A stretch of 64,000 bases of DNA, taken from positions 10,478,001 to 10,542,000 of the forward strand of contig CAJFCV020000006.1 of NCBI GenBank assembly GCA_904066235.2, written 5' to 3'. The translations under genes were made by a program, and so were the position numbers. This DNA is from Bursaphelenchus xylophilus. Its lineage: Eukaryota > Nematoda > Chromadorea > Rhabditida > Aphelenchoididae. Below the pieces are notes generated by a model. It worked only from the letters and a program-made list of their open reading frames with translations, had not been told where the DNA came from and did not search any database. Positions 21,901-34,230 of this stretch are shown here, in pieces (positions within the stretch are counted from its first letter, which is position 1; every line of letters starts with the position of its first letter).

Positions 21901-23391
21901 TCCTATTCAAAATGCAGCTCTCTTCATGTTGAATGATAGAAGGAGAAGGTCTGTCTGGATTTATGTAGACATTGACGTCAATTCGCTCCGCCGGTCTTAC
22001 CAAATTCACTTCCAAATTTACATTATTGTTGATTTCTGATGCCGGTCGGAGATCAATGTCATGATATTGCACACTTCTGTTGCCTATTCCAGCTCTATTA
22101 GTCCATTCTGCATGCGGTCGGAGGTCGATATCTTCAGCAACAGTCGATTTCTCCTCCTTTTTGTCCAGATTTATATTACCCATAGGACCAGATGAAGAAT
22201 TTTGAAAACCGGATGTTCCTGGAGTGTCATACGCCAGACAATTACTTTTCCGGTCACCCTTGATGTTATTCACGTCTAATCCATCCTTCTCGACACATCC
22301 TAGATTCAATTGAACACCAGCTTGACCAGTTTTCGAAGGTGCTCCGGAGGTGTCATGGATAATATCAGAAGGCTGCTTAACCGGTCTCGCAACGCACTTG
22401 GAACCATTTAGACATTCAGCTGAGGTCATGACAACATCCTCTTCATCGGAACTCAACAAAATCTCCTCTTCTTCATCTGGTTCTTGCTTAATTTTCAAGT
22501 TGACCAGCGCCTCAAATTCCTGAAGAACTCGACGTTGAGGGTTCGCCGAATTGGGCAACAGTGTGCGGATTGCACGCTAAAATACGCCAGATAAATTGCA
22601 GCAACAGAAAGTCTCTAAATACAGGAAAAATTCAAAAAAATTATGTTATCCTACCGTCTGAAGAATGGACTCAAAAACATAAGGATTGCTATGAACATAG
22701 GCCAAATGTTGCTTCATTAGGACCCCAGTGAGCGATGTATACGCGCAGTCCAAGTAAGCGCAGTCAAAAATATCCTGAAAAAAATTATTTTCCAAAAAGA
22801 TGCCTAAAACAAGGTGAAACGGCCAAAATAAGTAAAAATTTACAGTCTAGATCACACGATAGCAAAAAATTACACTTTCCAGCTAGTAGTAGTTCTTACT
22901 TACAAAAAAAACTTGGATAAACTCCGATTTCAGGCAAAAATATATTAACATTGCCTTCCACAGATGGACGGATAAAAATTGACCTATTCAGTACGAAAAA
23001 CCCACTACAATTGCGAAACCTGCTGTCTAGATTATGCAACACATCTCCTCCTTCCTCTATGACCTCAGTTTCTACCTAAAAATCGCCAAAGAACATCAAA
23101 AATTACCTTTTTCCTCTGCCCATGGACCTTCCTCTCGTGCAACTTCAAAAGAACTGGGCTATGAAACTGCTTGTCGCAATGCCCACAAAAATACTCGCGG
23201 ATCCCGGTGTGAGCGCGCAGCAGATGCCAGTAATTCTCGAGTACAGCCGAGTAGGCGGCGGTTTTGCATCCCTTCCATTGGCAACGTTGCGGGATTTCGC
23301 GGGCATGCTGAAAGAGATGGGTCTGAAAGGCGTGCAAATCGACGGTGACGAACTTGCAACCGGCCCAGCCGCAGGTGCGGTCTTGCACCAT
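18945..23391 (-). CDS. C2H2 zinc-finger protein 2 with AT-hook and proline/arginine-rich tail
   Basis: Seven exons (23391-23107, 22774-22655, 22576-21896, 21549-21262, 20992-20638, 20576-19615, 19058-18945) join in frame to about 934 residues. Exon 1 encodes three fingers (CGWAGC, CQWKGC, C.HCDKQFHSPVLLKLHERKVH) and exon 2 a fourth (CAYLDC.. H.AYVH), the same plan as the gene at 9801-15081. An acidic stretch follows (IKQEPDEEEEILLSSDEED). Then come an AT-hook-like KRKRGRPKK, a charged helix rich in K and E, and an RS/RP region (EKRSRWDRKPSKVRSKS) with several proline-rich runs. This suggests a DNA-binding nuclear protein. The ATG lies 12 bases after TTTTTCAG, a likely trans-splice site. The last intron holds a fold-back element. 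Confidence 0.84.
19143..19176. repeat. Perfect inverted pair of the 16-bp word
   Basis: TTATATTATACTAG is followed by the spacer GAATCT and then CTAGTATAATATAA, so two 14-base arms are exactly complementary. The pair lies in the last intron of zinc-finger gene 2, just beside the fold-back element. Confidence 0.85.
19197..19597. mobile_element. Fold-back element with the GCAAAATGAGGAG core
   Basis: The arms of about 180 bases are complementary: CGATTTTCTTCAAAATTCAC at the left against GTGTATGAGAATTTTGAAGA at the right, then CAATCCCTGAAAATCTTAGC against its partner. Each arm carries a copy of the dispersed segment GAGAGAGCACGCAAAATGAG plus GAGGGTCGGCCAGAC. It lies in the last intron of zinc-finger gene 2. 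Confidence 0.78.
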
Positions 23392-23402
23392 CAGCGGGGA
23401 GA

Positions 23403-25700
23403 CTGAAAAATGGAAGTTTTAACGAAAAAATGGAATTTTGGTCATGTATAATATAAATTTGATCGCGGATTCGAAATAAATCTCGGATATTGGGGCAAAA
23501 CCATCGACAAAAAGGAGGAATCGGCTTATAAATTATGAGGCAACATCAAGAAACGAGAGTTGCAAAAAGTTTCCAGAAATTTTGACAATTATCCTAATTT
23601 CCAGAAAATCCGTCATCCATACCTCAAAAATACCGAAAAACTTACCGAAAATAGTTGAAAATTTGTTTTCTGCCTTCTAGCAGTAATAGACCAAGATCGC
23701 AGGCAGTTTTACTCCGCTGTCTATCATAATACCCATGTCATGATGACGTATTTTCTGGAAATTCACGTTTCATCCCATAAAACCCAAAAATTTGCATAAC
23801 AAAGGAATAATTTGGCGTGGTTGGTCAAAAAAACTCCCCGAAAAAACCTAAAAGTTTACCGCATCACCTCCCGCTGTTGCGAAGTCTCCTCTCCAAACAT
23901 TTTTTACCCACCATGAAAAGAACCGGTATCACCGACACGCGCCAAAAAAGGAAGCATGTAAAAACTAACGAAAATGATTGATTATTGAGCAACCTTGCCC
24001 CGCGGCATACCCCCTACAAACTCGGAAGTCAAGGGGACATTTTATACGCAAGATGATGATTTAGGTCATAGAGGTCAAAATCGAGAGGATAAGGCTTCGC
24101 TGTGAAGGTAAAAAAGAAGCAGAAGCACTAGAAAAAGTGTAAAGTGATAATGACCCGTTAGATGCGGAAAAATTGCAAAAATTGGCAATTATTATATTGT
24201 ACATGGCATCGGATGGCTAGGATTCCCCATAAATAAAATTTAACATCCTAGAATAACTTCTAAGTAAACGTAGAACATGTTAGCTTATATTCCCATCAAT
24301 CCCCATCACCAACTTGAGCGAAGTGACGTTTTATACGCAAAACCTTGAATTTGGCCACGCTCAAAAAGTCTGTTGCTGGACCCTAATTTTGTAAAAAAGT
24401 AATGGGCCAGATGTTCTGTTGACCACAAAAAAACCGTCTTAGAGTGCTTCCGGATAAGAAACTTTGAGAAATTACAAAAATTTTATATTGTACTTGCCAT
24501 CTGGTGTCGTAAATGGCCAATAAAATGGGCTAGAAGGGCTTCGAAGGATAGAAAAGGCGTTTAAATTAATTTTTAGGGAAGATACGATAAACTGCATTGA
24601 TTTTTATAATAATGTGACGATTGAGTGACATGTTATACGATAAAAAATGTTAAAACTAGAAGCTGACTAATCCCACTACTGATTCAAGATGAGCTCTTTT
24701 TCTTTCCAAAAACAAAAAAATAGAGTGTCAGATGATCTCAAAAGCCAAAGTCATGACAATTTGCAAAGAAAAAACATTAATTTAGACAAAAAATTTGGCC
24801 TTTTAACCAAAGAACGGCAAAATAATGGCATTTGGCAAAAATGTTGCGATCAAAATCAATTAGAGAAACGAAAGAAGGCGGAAAGAGCTGATAAACGGCC
24901 TCCGATCGGCCAAGCGAAAGCGTCTGAAAACGGAAAAACGAAGAAAAAAGTGTGGCCAAATCAAAAGGAAATGGAATTTTTTGGCCGATCGGGCTTCCAA
25001 ATGAAAATACGGAAGACACAATGGAAATTTACATAAAAAAGGGAGGTAAATGAGCGAAATGGCGAAAAAAGAATTGGCAAGCGATGAAAAAACTTTTTTT
25101 TTGTGTTTTTTTTTTTTTTAATTTTGCGATTTTTTTTGGAGAAAAGGGATTAAAAAATTCAAATATTTGAATTGGACAAAAATTAAAAGCAGAATTTTCC
25201 ACCATGTAATAATGAGATTTTTAGCCTGCAATTTGCAAAACTCTTTGAGACTTTTTCAGTATAAAAAAACCAATTCAAAAAATCGACAAAAATTTCTTTA
25301 ATTCAAAGAAAGCAAAAAAATTTCTTTAAAAAGTAAAAAAAATATTAAAAAAAGAAAAGAAATTCAATTTGAAATGCATCAAAAAAATCGTAATCTGCTA
25401 CAAAAAATGTCCACAAAAATCATGTATTTTCCAGCGAAATTTGCAATCACACAGGCAATAAAAGTTGTTATAAGTGGCCCATTGATTAGTGTAGAATGAC
25501 CGTTTTTTACCAATTAAAAAAATTGCCATTTCCCGTTTTTGGAAAAGCTAATTTCGAACGCAGTAAGCTACCGAAATCAAGCGGCTAACCTATAACACGT
25601 TTTTCGTCAACCTGTAAAATTCGAAACATTACATTTCACTGCGAAAAAAGAAGCGAAATTCAACAGCGATTCCTCTGAAAAAAATCTCCCGCAGTTTTCT
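23403..25700. other. Gene-poor region upstream of zinc-finger gene 2
   Basis: It contains copies of the 16-bp word (23441, 24192, 24483) and three GACATTTTATACG-type words (24035, 24323, 24625), the last ones about 300 bases apart. A lysine-rich frame at 24689-25036 has no splice sites or family motif and looks accidental. Confidence 0.5.
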
Positions 25701-28700
25701 TCCGCAGTCCATTTTTTTCATTTTTATCTCGGACGCTAGACGGCTCCATAAGCCTAATTTATCAAGGCCATAACCTTTTCTTCCCCGTTTTTTTCTTTGA
25801 AGATATTATCTTATACATAGTGCGAAAAGGATCTTTTTGGGAAAGGTAAACAAAAAAAGAAAGATTTTATGTTTTTTTAATGTAAAAAGATCGCAAATTT
25901 TATGGGATGGTATACGCTCTCAAAGCAAATATTTTTGTGAAAAAGGCTCTTTACAAGGTGTTTTTTTCAATTTTTTTTTCAAAAAATGGAAAATTATTTA
26001 AAAAAATTTAATTTGGGGTATCCTACGATTAATTTTTTTTTTAAATTGGGCTCAACTGCTCTAAACGGCCCACAAAATAATCCGTAAAAAGCATAACTCA
26101 AATTTTTCGCTCGCAACGGAGATACTAACCAATCTTTTTTGCCCTAGAGGGAGAGTGCAAAATGAGGAGACGGTTAGACAAAAAAAAACATAAAATCTTA
26201 TCTTTTGTATATAGCTCAGTAAACTTCACTTGGAAAAAAACGATTTTTCGTGGAAATATTCAGCTCCTTATTTGTGATTAGACACTTATTTTTTAAGCGA
26301 AAAATAAAAAATAAATAAAAATAGAGGAGAAAATTTTTATTTTTACCTTTACAAAAAAGTATAAAAAAATTGAAGGCAAAGAAAAGTGAAAAAGGACGTG
26401 GCAAGCCAAAAAAATCCAGAAATGGCCAAAAACAAGGGAGGTTGACTCGTTTGCCCGCAAAAAAGAGGGTACCCAGCGCACAGCGCAAATAAAAAAATGG
26501 AAAAAAGGGCATTCAAGCGGATCCAAAAATAAAAAAAAAGTAAAAACAGTAGGAAAAAACTTGTTTACATTGGAATTCTTGTGAGCCAAAAAAAAACAAA
26601 TAAAAAAATCGCAAAATAAAAAAAAATGAAAAAAATGAAAAAAATTGAAACTTGAAAAAATAAAAAAATAAAAAAAACTACAAAAAATGAGGAATAATAA
26701 GTCCCAAAAAAATTGATAAAACATTTTTTGGTAAGAACATATTTAACCACCAAGTTTTATCACATTCTTATCAAAAAGCCCGCCAAACGAAAGTGAAAAA
26801 AGTGAAAGCCCCGATATTTTTTGGAAAAATTAAATTTGAGTGACAGCTTGAGAACAATGAATAAAAAAACTGCTAAAAATAGCAATTTAGATTAAATTTC
26901 CAAGCGTTATCCATAATTTTTTGGCCAAATTCCACTTGATTTGCCTATATTTAAGCGAAAAAATCAATCTTTTATAAAATTTTGCCGACTTTTCATTTGA
27001 TTTTTGCCGCAAAAAGATTGAAACTAAAATGCTTAGGCAGTGTAGCTAATTTTGACATAATTTTTATGAAATTGCAAACTATTTCATATCTAAAAAATCC
27101 AAAATCCTCGGGTTTTATCAATTCTTAGTCATCATTTTAAATTTTTGAAAAAAAACAGAAAAATAAAGTAAAATACGAGAAGGAAAACCACTTTTCAAAC
27201 AAAATAACTTACGATCTTGTCATTTTCAAACACATTTTTTATTATTTTAACCTTATTTTGCATCAAAAAATATACCTTTTTTCCATATTTTAGGCAAAAA
27301 CTAGATATATTTTCGTCTAAAATAAGGTCGCAACTCTCTAAATATCAATAAAAAAACAATTGAAACTAAAGAATGGCCAAGGAAAAGCAGCAATCCTTGC
27401 AAAAAAAAGAGGGAAAATAGAGCTTTTTGAGGGGAAAGGCGCCCGATTCTGCGGAAAAAGTCATTTTTCAGAGGGAGAAAGACACAAAATGATGGAGCTT
27501 TTTTTGTTTTGACATTTGAACTTTTGTTTTATCCAAAAATTTCATGGAAATTTTTAATTCACAAAAAAATTTTTTGATGACGAAACATGTCATGGATAAT
27601 ATAATTTTTGAATATTTTTTAAAAAAAATTATATCACATAGGCATCAAAGAGTATTTCTAGTAATCTTAAGTTGATCATGACATAAAAAAAGTTTAAAAA
27701 TCGCAGCAAAAATTAGGATTTTTTAATCAAATTTATCGAAAAAAGCTCATTTTACGGTGGAAAAATAGAGGTAGTAGAGTAGAAGAATGATAAAAATTTT
27801 CAAAAATATTCATTTTTTGCCTTGAATTTCCTTGCATGGTTCGAAAAAAATGCATAGCGCGAAACTTGCGTAACGGATTATATTACACTTGACATTCGGA
27901 GAAGAAAGTCGGTGTTAAAAGAATAAGCGATAGTTTACGAAGGATAAATAGACATTCACTTTCGTGGGTAATCCATCATTTCTGAGGAAAGGCCAAAGAT
28001 GGATAACTTTACGGCCAAAATTTATCGTTTTTCTCACTGTTTCTACGTTGCGCAACTTTTTTTAACAATAAAAAAAGAGAAAATAAACCCAAAAAAGCGA
28101 AAAATGAGGGAAAAGCCCTCGAAGCGCGAGGATCACTTTCTGTCACCCTCTTATCGCTTTCCACAAGGTCAAGTTGAATGGCCTTGCCGGCATTTCCACA
28201 GCCGATCCTTTTCAGTTTCCTTTGATAAACACGATTAGCACTCCGGGTGTTGCGTGAGCAACAAAAAAGAGCAATTTCCGACAGCTTTGGGGGGCCTTCT
28301 GGCCATTGTAAATATTTATTGGACACCTCGGCACATCTCTTTATGTGTAATGAGGGAGGTGCCCGAGGTGTGACGCTCTGACTTTTTTTGTAGTTTTTGC
28401 GCTTTCAGCATAAGCCAGATATCAATTCCTGAAAGTTTTAGACCGCGGTTTTCAGTGTTGGAGTCGCCGTTAGTAATAATGACCAATTAAGATTAGAGAG
28501 AATTTATTCTAATAGGGAAATAAAATATATCACAAAATATATATATACATGGTGGTTCAGCCTAAGCTTCCATCCTGATTTCAAGTATTTCTCTGCCAAT
28601 AATGCCATGATTTCTATAAAACTTATATCAAATTGAAGCTGAGGTACCCCATTTTCTGTCCACCAAATATGACGGGCCCAAGTTCACGGAGGCTCCCGTA

Positions 28701-28900
28701 CTGACCCTTGACATTTTCATCCCAAATTTTGGAGCCCGAAATAGGTGAAACTTAGAATTTTTGCAATTATTTTCAATTGGGTTTCTCGGACAAATTTTTC
28801 TGATTTCCGGAAAAAAACAAAGTCACCAAATTTGATGAAAATTTTTAACATAAAAAAAGTAAGGTTCACAGAAGTACCAAGTTCCTAAAGAGAATATTTC
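25700..28900. other. AT-rich gene-poor region with repeat fragments
   Basis: It has long A-rich tracts (26270-26740), one copy of the GCAAAATGAGGAG repeat segment (26157-26190) and 16-bp words at 27588 and 27878. A hairpin with arms CACCTCGGCAC and GTGCCCGAGGTG lies at about 28322-28372. No gene is supported. Confidence 0.5.
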
Positions 28901-28930
28901 CTCGACTGAGCCGAGGAAGGGGTGTACATA

Positions 28931-29152
28931 GCACGGCAACCCGAAGTGTTTCCTGGCTCCTTTCGACACTTCGCCCATTTTGTATCGGTTGAAATCAAAC
29001 GAAATGTCACAAAAGAACTTTTCGTGGGATTTTCCGACCGAAAAATATTTTTCTCGGAATTATTTTATTTCTTTTGTCAATTTTGACACTTCGTTTGGAC
29101 GAAACTCAAAAGTGGGCGGGAAACATTTTTCGTCTATTTCGGGTTGCCGTGC
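28931..29152. mobile_element. 222-bp MITE with GCACGGCAACCCGAA ends
   Basis: The left end GCACGGCAACCCGAAGTGTT is complementary to the right end TTCGGGTTGCCGTGC. Inner segments (TTTCGACACTTCGCCCA against TGACACTTCGTTTGGACGAA) are partly related. ATA lies outside both ends. No coding sequence is present. A palindrome around CCTCGACTGAGCCGAGG lies just to its left. Confidence 0.72.
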
Positions 29153-29394
29153 ATAGGGCCTCGCAATTTCGAAACCTCCTGTTTTTATTCACTTGGCTCA
29201 TCGGTCTCTCTTTTCTTGACCAAAGATGTCGGGATTGTTTTTTATTGATGAGTCCTTTCCATTTCGAGTCTTCTGTCTTGCAGAACTTTGCAGAAGATTG
29301 AATTCGTCATTCCTTCTTCCTTACTCTCTCTTCCAGATTACTTTCGAAATCCCTTTTGATTATTACAGCAGCAGAAGCCGAGATATTCAACAAT

Positions 29395-29860
29395 CTTTGC
29401 GGGGGAGAGGGTACACCTAATGTGGAGAGGGGTCAAAGAGAAAACACTCTTTTTAGCTGTATCTTTGCCAGTTTCGTGTGGAAAAAATAGATTTTTTTTG
29501 TGTGGAAACATTACACTCTGCGGTAGAAATAGACAGGAAACTTTCCATGCCAAAATTTGCAAAAAAGTGCCGCATTTTTTCCTAAAAATCATTTTTTTGA
29601 CCTAAAAATCTCGGTGACAGCAGAAGTATTCAACAATTTTTGAGGGCGAGAGAGTACACAAAATGTGGAGAGGGGTCAGAGAAAAAACACTTTTTTGGCT
29701 ATATCTTTCTCGGTTTTGTTCGGAAAAAATTGAGTTTTTGTGGAAACATTACACTCTACGGTAGAAATAGACATGAAACTTTTCACGTCAAAATTCGCAA
29801 AAAAAGTATCGAATTTTTTCAAACCTTTGGGCCTAAAAATCTCGGTTGTTTATGGTAAGC
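29395..29860. repeat. Two tandem copies, unit about 240 bp, GAGAG...GTGGAGAGGGGTC family
   Basis: Copies begin near 29395 and 29635. Both contain TGTGGAGAGGGGTCA.AGAG, then TGGAAACATTACACTCT.CG and GTAGAAATAGACA. They are diverged members of the dispersed GCAAAATGAGGAG family. A cluster of GCAC[AT]GTGC palindromes follows (29925-30030). Confidence 0.7.
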
Positions 29861-30158
29861 ACTGCCATCCGCATTTCGGCTACTTTTGTCGACAAACGAT
29901 GTTGAATTTTTTTGATTTTTCTTGCACTGTGCGAAAAACGATGGGCCGCACAGTGCAAAAATTTTTATTTTTTCTTTTTTTTCTCATGCACTGTGCAACA
30001 AAAAAAATTTTTTTTCGCACTGTGCAATCTAAAAAACTTATTTTTTCTACTTTTGAAAATTAAAAAATTCTGTAAATGCATTCAAAAAATGAAAAAAAAG
30101 AAATAAATTAAGAACCGATCACAAAGGCCAAGGCTTTATTTCGAATCCAGAATATTGG

Positions 30159-33100
30159 TCACAAGTAATTGTAATTCTCGATCAGTTCCTGGATCAGCGT
30201 TGCGTAATGATGGGCGAGATAAACGGAGTGGAGGGAGGGTTGGAAAGCCGTCAACCGAGTCGTTTTGGGGCGGGGATTGGGTCTCAAGGCGGCTGGGTTC
30301 AGTTCAGTAGGACCTTCTGAAAATCGGGGTGACATTTTATACGATCAAACATGTTTTTTGTTTCTGGATTCAAAAAAAAATCAAAATTTAAAAAAGCTTG
30401 AGAAACTTGTTGAAAATCTTAGAAGGGTGACGTTTTATACGACCAAAACTTTTTGAGTTTAACGACTTTTTTCTGGATCTTTTAATAAAACTTTTTGTAA
30501 AATACGAAAAAATACTTACCCGGTGAAATTTTGAATTTTCTTGGGAGTGTGACATTTTATACGAAAAATGAAAAAAGAAAAAAGTCTTAAAAATTCCACT
30601 AAATTCCAAGTCAAAAATCTAAATTGTACTAAAATAAATTTACGGTAAAATACGCATATTTCACAACAGCTATTGGGTCAAAAATTTTCAAAAAAAATAA
30701 ACAAAAAAAATAAAAAATAAAACGTTTTACCGATGGCTTCCACCAACTCCATGGGTTTATAAGCTCCAAACTTGATGGGGAATACTTGGATCGGATTGGT
30801 TAATCGATAATTCGCCTCTTCCGGGGGTGGGAGTGAATCTCTTTCTTCGGGACTCAATCCAGTGTTTCCACAGTCACAAATGAACTGAAAATCAGAATTT
30901 AAACTAGTTTAAATTCATCATCTATCACTAAAAATAATGATGACCCCCTTGGGACCTCATACAAAAAATTTCAAGTCGAGACTCGGGCGCAGTTCGGAAA
31001 AAATCAAAAAATTTTATTTTTAGCTAAGACGTCCGGGCTTTCTTTAAATTTTGTTTGGACCTTCTAACTAGGTGAAACATCAATTTCTAATAGATTTTAG
31101 CCCAAAAAACAAAATGTTTCAAGCCAAAAAAGCAAAAAAAATGCAGAATTTTCGTCAATTTTCAGGCTAAAAATCTCGGTCATTTCTGCAACTCGCAAAA
31201 TAAAAAAGGCCTACATGCCCCAGTATATCTTGCTCTAAATTTATCCCGAATTTCGTCAAGATCTGTGTACTGAAAGTTTAGAAATTTTCGTCTGAACCTA
31301 ACCTACTCACCACAAATCCCTCAACTTACTCGCTGCGTTTCCACTTCGCTTCCGGCTGCTGTGGGAGTGCTGGCGGTCGAGTGGCCGGTCGTGGTTGAGT
31401 CCGACGCCGGGCCAACCGTGTCGCTCGTCGCGCTTCCATCGTAATCGGTGCCGGTTTTAACCGGGCTCGGCTGCGTCGAAGGGACCGGCTTCAGCGTCGA
31501 GCAGCTGGTGCAGGACTGAAAAATAGCTGGGATTTGAATGTAAAATACGGTAATACCTTCGAATTATGTGCAAGAAATACTAAAAAATGGTCAAATTTCA
31601 AAAAAAGTTAAATTTATTTTTGACTAGGGCGCAGCTTGGAAAAAAATAAAAAATATGTTTGTTTAGAAGTAAAACTTGTCTTAGATTTGAATGTAAAATA
31701 CGATGACATCTTCATAATGCACAATCAAAAGTTAAAATGTCAAATTTCAAAAAAAAAAAAGAAAAAATCTAGGGCGCAGCTTGGAAAAATTTAAACAAAT
31801 CTCTGCTTGTTTAGGACTGAAAATAATTTTAGATTTGGATGTAAAATACGAAGCGAATATCTTGGTAGCTATTTCGCCTCAAAAATAAAAAATAAATCAA
31901 GTCGAAGTTTGGGCGCAGCTAGTCAAATTTGGGAGAAAGCTAGACCGGACTCAAAATATCTTGAAATTTTAGAGTAAAATACGGAATTTATGGCTATTAT
32001 TCTTTTAAAAAACCCCAAAATTTTTAAATTTCGGTGGTCGAAGTTCGACTTAAAAGTCTTAAAAGTCGAAATTCGGGCGCAGCTTGGAAAGATTAGAGAA
32101 AAAAAATCGCACATCACTCAAAAAACTTTTTTAATTTTAGGGTAAAATACGGCATTTCTCGAATTTTTTTCGAGAGCGAAACCTGTGAAGATAATGCGGA
32201 TTTTTGTCTTGCCGACCCTCCTCTTGTCACGTGCTCTCTCCGAAAAAAAGATTGACTAATATCTCCGCTTCAGGTAAAGGTTTTGAGCTAAAATTTTTTA
32301 GGAATAAATTGATGCTAGGGTATCCAAAAAATTTTTTTTTGATTTTTTGAATTTTCAATTTTTTTAAAACTACAGGGTGCGCCAAAAATATTGGGACTCA
32401 TATTTTTACTTGCCCTGCGGGCTGTAAGGGTACAAGAGCAAAGTGGTCGCTTGTGCAAACGTGCAATGCTCCCAAGAATCTATCTTCAAAGTTTCAGACA
32501 GAGTAGTCGTATACGACACCTGTTCTGCCATTATAAGTGCTCACAACTGAGGCCCCAGAGACACGGACCCCAAAATGGATAAAAATTGGAAAGACTACTT
32601 TTACCGTTGCATGCTATGGCGGAAATTCACTTCATATGACAGAGTAGCGGTCGCTTTTTATACACTAAAAATGATTTTTACTTATAATGACGATTACATC
32701 TTTTACAGCCCGTCAAAGTCGGCCTAAAAACGCGCCGTTTTCCAGAAAACTTCCGTAAGATCAAAGATTTTTATGTAGAAGTTTCGATGTAAGGTTCCCA
32801 GCGTATTAGGCATCAGAGATACTTTCATAAGGACAACGAGAGTCTGACTAGTCGTCTTTGAAAAATTATTTTTTTATCTTCTGCCTCTGGGGGATGAAAT
32901 AGTGACTATAGCGGTAGAATTTACTCTAAGGTTGCTCGTCAAGTGAGCCTGGACTGAAGATCGCTAAAAGTAATTCAGTTGTGTCAGCATGTATCCCGAG
33001 TACAGCGTTACGTCGATTTTTACGCTCAAGTACTTTTCAACTTGTAGTAAACTGCCAAAATATATAAAGCTTCGAAGGACCGTGCCTCCAATCCGCACCA

Positions 33101-33866
33101 TAAAGTTTTTTCCATACAGAAACTGTCCCCTTGTAGGTGTAGATTTTCTTTTACAGTATGACAATTCCCTATGTAAACACTCTATAACCATAAAATTTTA
33201 GAGCAACACGGGCGATACTGTGGTATTGAGATCGTTAAAAACATAAAAATCCGAACTTTCGGGATTTCTTTTGTTTTTGCGACCAGCGCCGCCAGATCGG
33301 TCGTCAACCATGATTACATACGCTGTTACGAAGCTAATAGCATGTGCTTTATACACAATAAATTTGAAGGATCTTACTTTCCCTTAGCGGAAATAATGGC
33401 CAAATTGATTTCCCGGTCATCCACTTGAAAAGAAAATTTTGGTCCCCCAAAAACCTTTGAATATTTTTTCAAGTTTGCAATAGGCCCCAACCCTGGCATT
33501 ACCGTTGCCGTATAGCAAGACTGTTACCCTTGCTAAAACGGCCAAAAGTTTTGATTCCAAGGCCAGCCGAAAAAAGCTACACGGAATTGATTTTTGTCCC
33601 AATATTTTTGGCGCACCCTGTAATTACCATTTTTTTGAAGAAAAATGATCGACATATACATAATGAGACTCCTATAAAAAAGTTTTTTTCAAATTTCCCC
33701 TCCAACCCACCTCAGTGAGCATGGACGAAGCGCTGATGGCGGAGCCGCCTCCTCGCTGATATACCCGTCGAATCTCGGGCTGTCTCGGCCCTTCCTCCAT
33801 TTTCTTCCGATACAACACATAGCAGAGGGTGGCCAGAATCAAGAACAACGCGATCAAAATTTCCAT
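30159..33866 (-). CDS. Small single-pass membrane protein with Ser/Thr-rich segment
   Basis: Four exons (33866-33711, 31515-31330, 30884-30731, 30316-30159) join in frame to about 217 residues. Residues 2-21 (EILIALFLILATLCYVLYRK) form a signal-anchor helix followed by basic residues, so the rest is probably cytosolic. Exon 2 is rich in Ser, Thr and Pro (TGTDYDGSATSDTVGPASDS). Exons 3-4 encode a conserved-looking folded part (ANYRLTNPIQVFPIKFGAYK, then YATLIQELIENYNYL). No known family is recognised. Intron 1, over 2 kb, contains a 1.25-kb Tc1-type element and a tandem repeat. The gene at 34231-35170, of similar design, lies 364 bases upstream on the same strand. Confidence 0.72.
31536..32165. 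repeat. About 150-bp tandem repeats carrying GTAAAATACG and GGGCGCAGCTTGGAAA
   Basis: Units near 31536, 31685, 31835, 31969 and 32137 each contain TTGAATGTAAAATACG or a close variant. Most also contain GGGCGCAGCTTGGAAA. The array sits in intron 1 of the 30159-33866 gene. A lone GGGCGCAGCTCGGAAA occurs at about 54548, upstream of NDUFV2. Confidence 0.75.
32373..33620. mobile_element. 1.25-kb Tc1-type element, TA flanks, no intact transposase
   Basis: The left end CAGGGTGCGCCAAAAATATT and right end AATATTTTTGGCGCACCCTG are exact complements for over 20 bases. A TA dinucleotide lies directly outside each end. Open frames inside are all under 80 codons and I see no DDE-type motif, so the element is either non-autonomous or dead. 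It lies in intron 1 of the membrane-protein gene. Confidence 0.85.
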
Positions 33867-34230
33867 TCGGACAGAGGGAAGTGGGAAACGGACTGGGAGC
33901 GGGCGAAAAACGGATGAAAATGAAAAATTTTGGGGGAAAAATGGAAAAAAAATGTAAAAAAAAATTTTGAATTTGAAACAATCAAATAAAAAATAATACG
34001 ATTTTTTTATTTTTTTTTATTTTTTATTTTTTTAAAATGTCTTTTTAAATTTTTTTAAAATTAAAGAAAAAATAATACAAATTTTTTTCTTAATTTTAAG
34101 TGGTTTTTGAAAATAATACGATTTTTTTTTATTTTTTTTTTCAAAAATAATCCGAAATTTTTTTCATCAAAGTTTATTTGGGATATCCAAAAAACAAAAA
34201 ATAATCGCAATTTTTTTCCAATTCAGTCAT

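Noticed and set aside
24689..25036. A 115-codon lysine-rich frame with ATG
   Set aside because: It has no motif, no splice sites and sits in A-rich intergenic DNA. Weak evidence at best.
26216..26753. Phe-rich minus-strand frames
   Set aside because: They are translations of A-rich low-complexity DNA without start context or splice sites.
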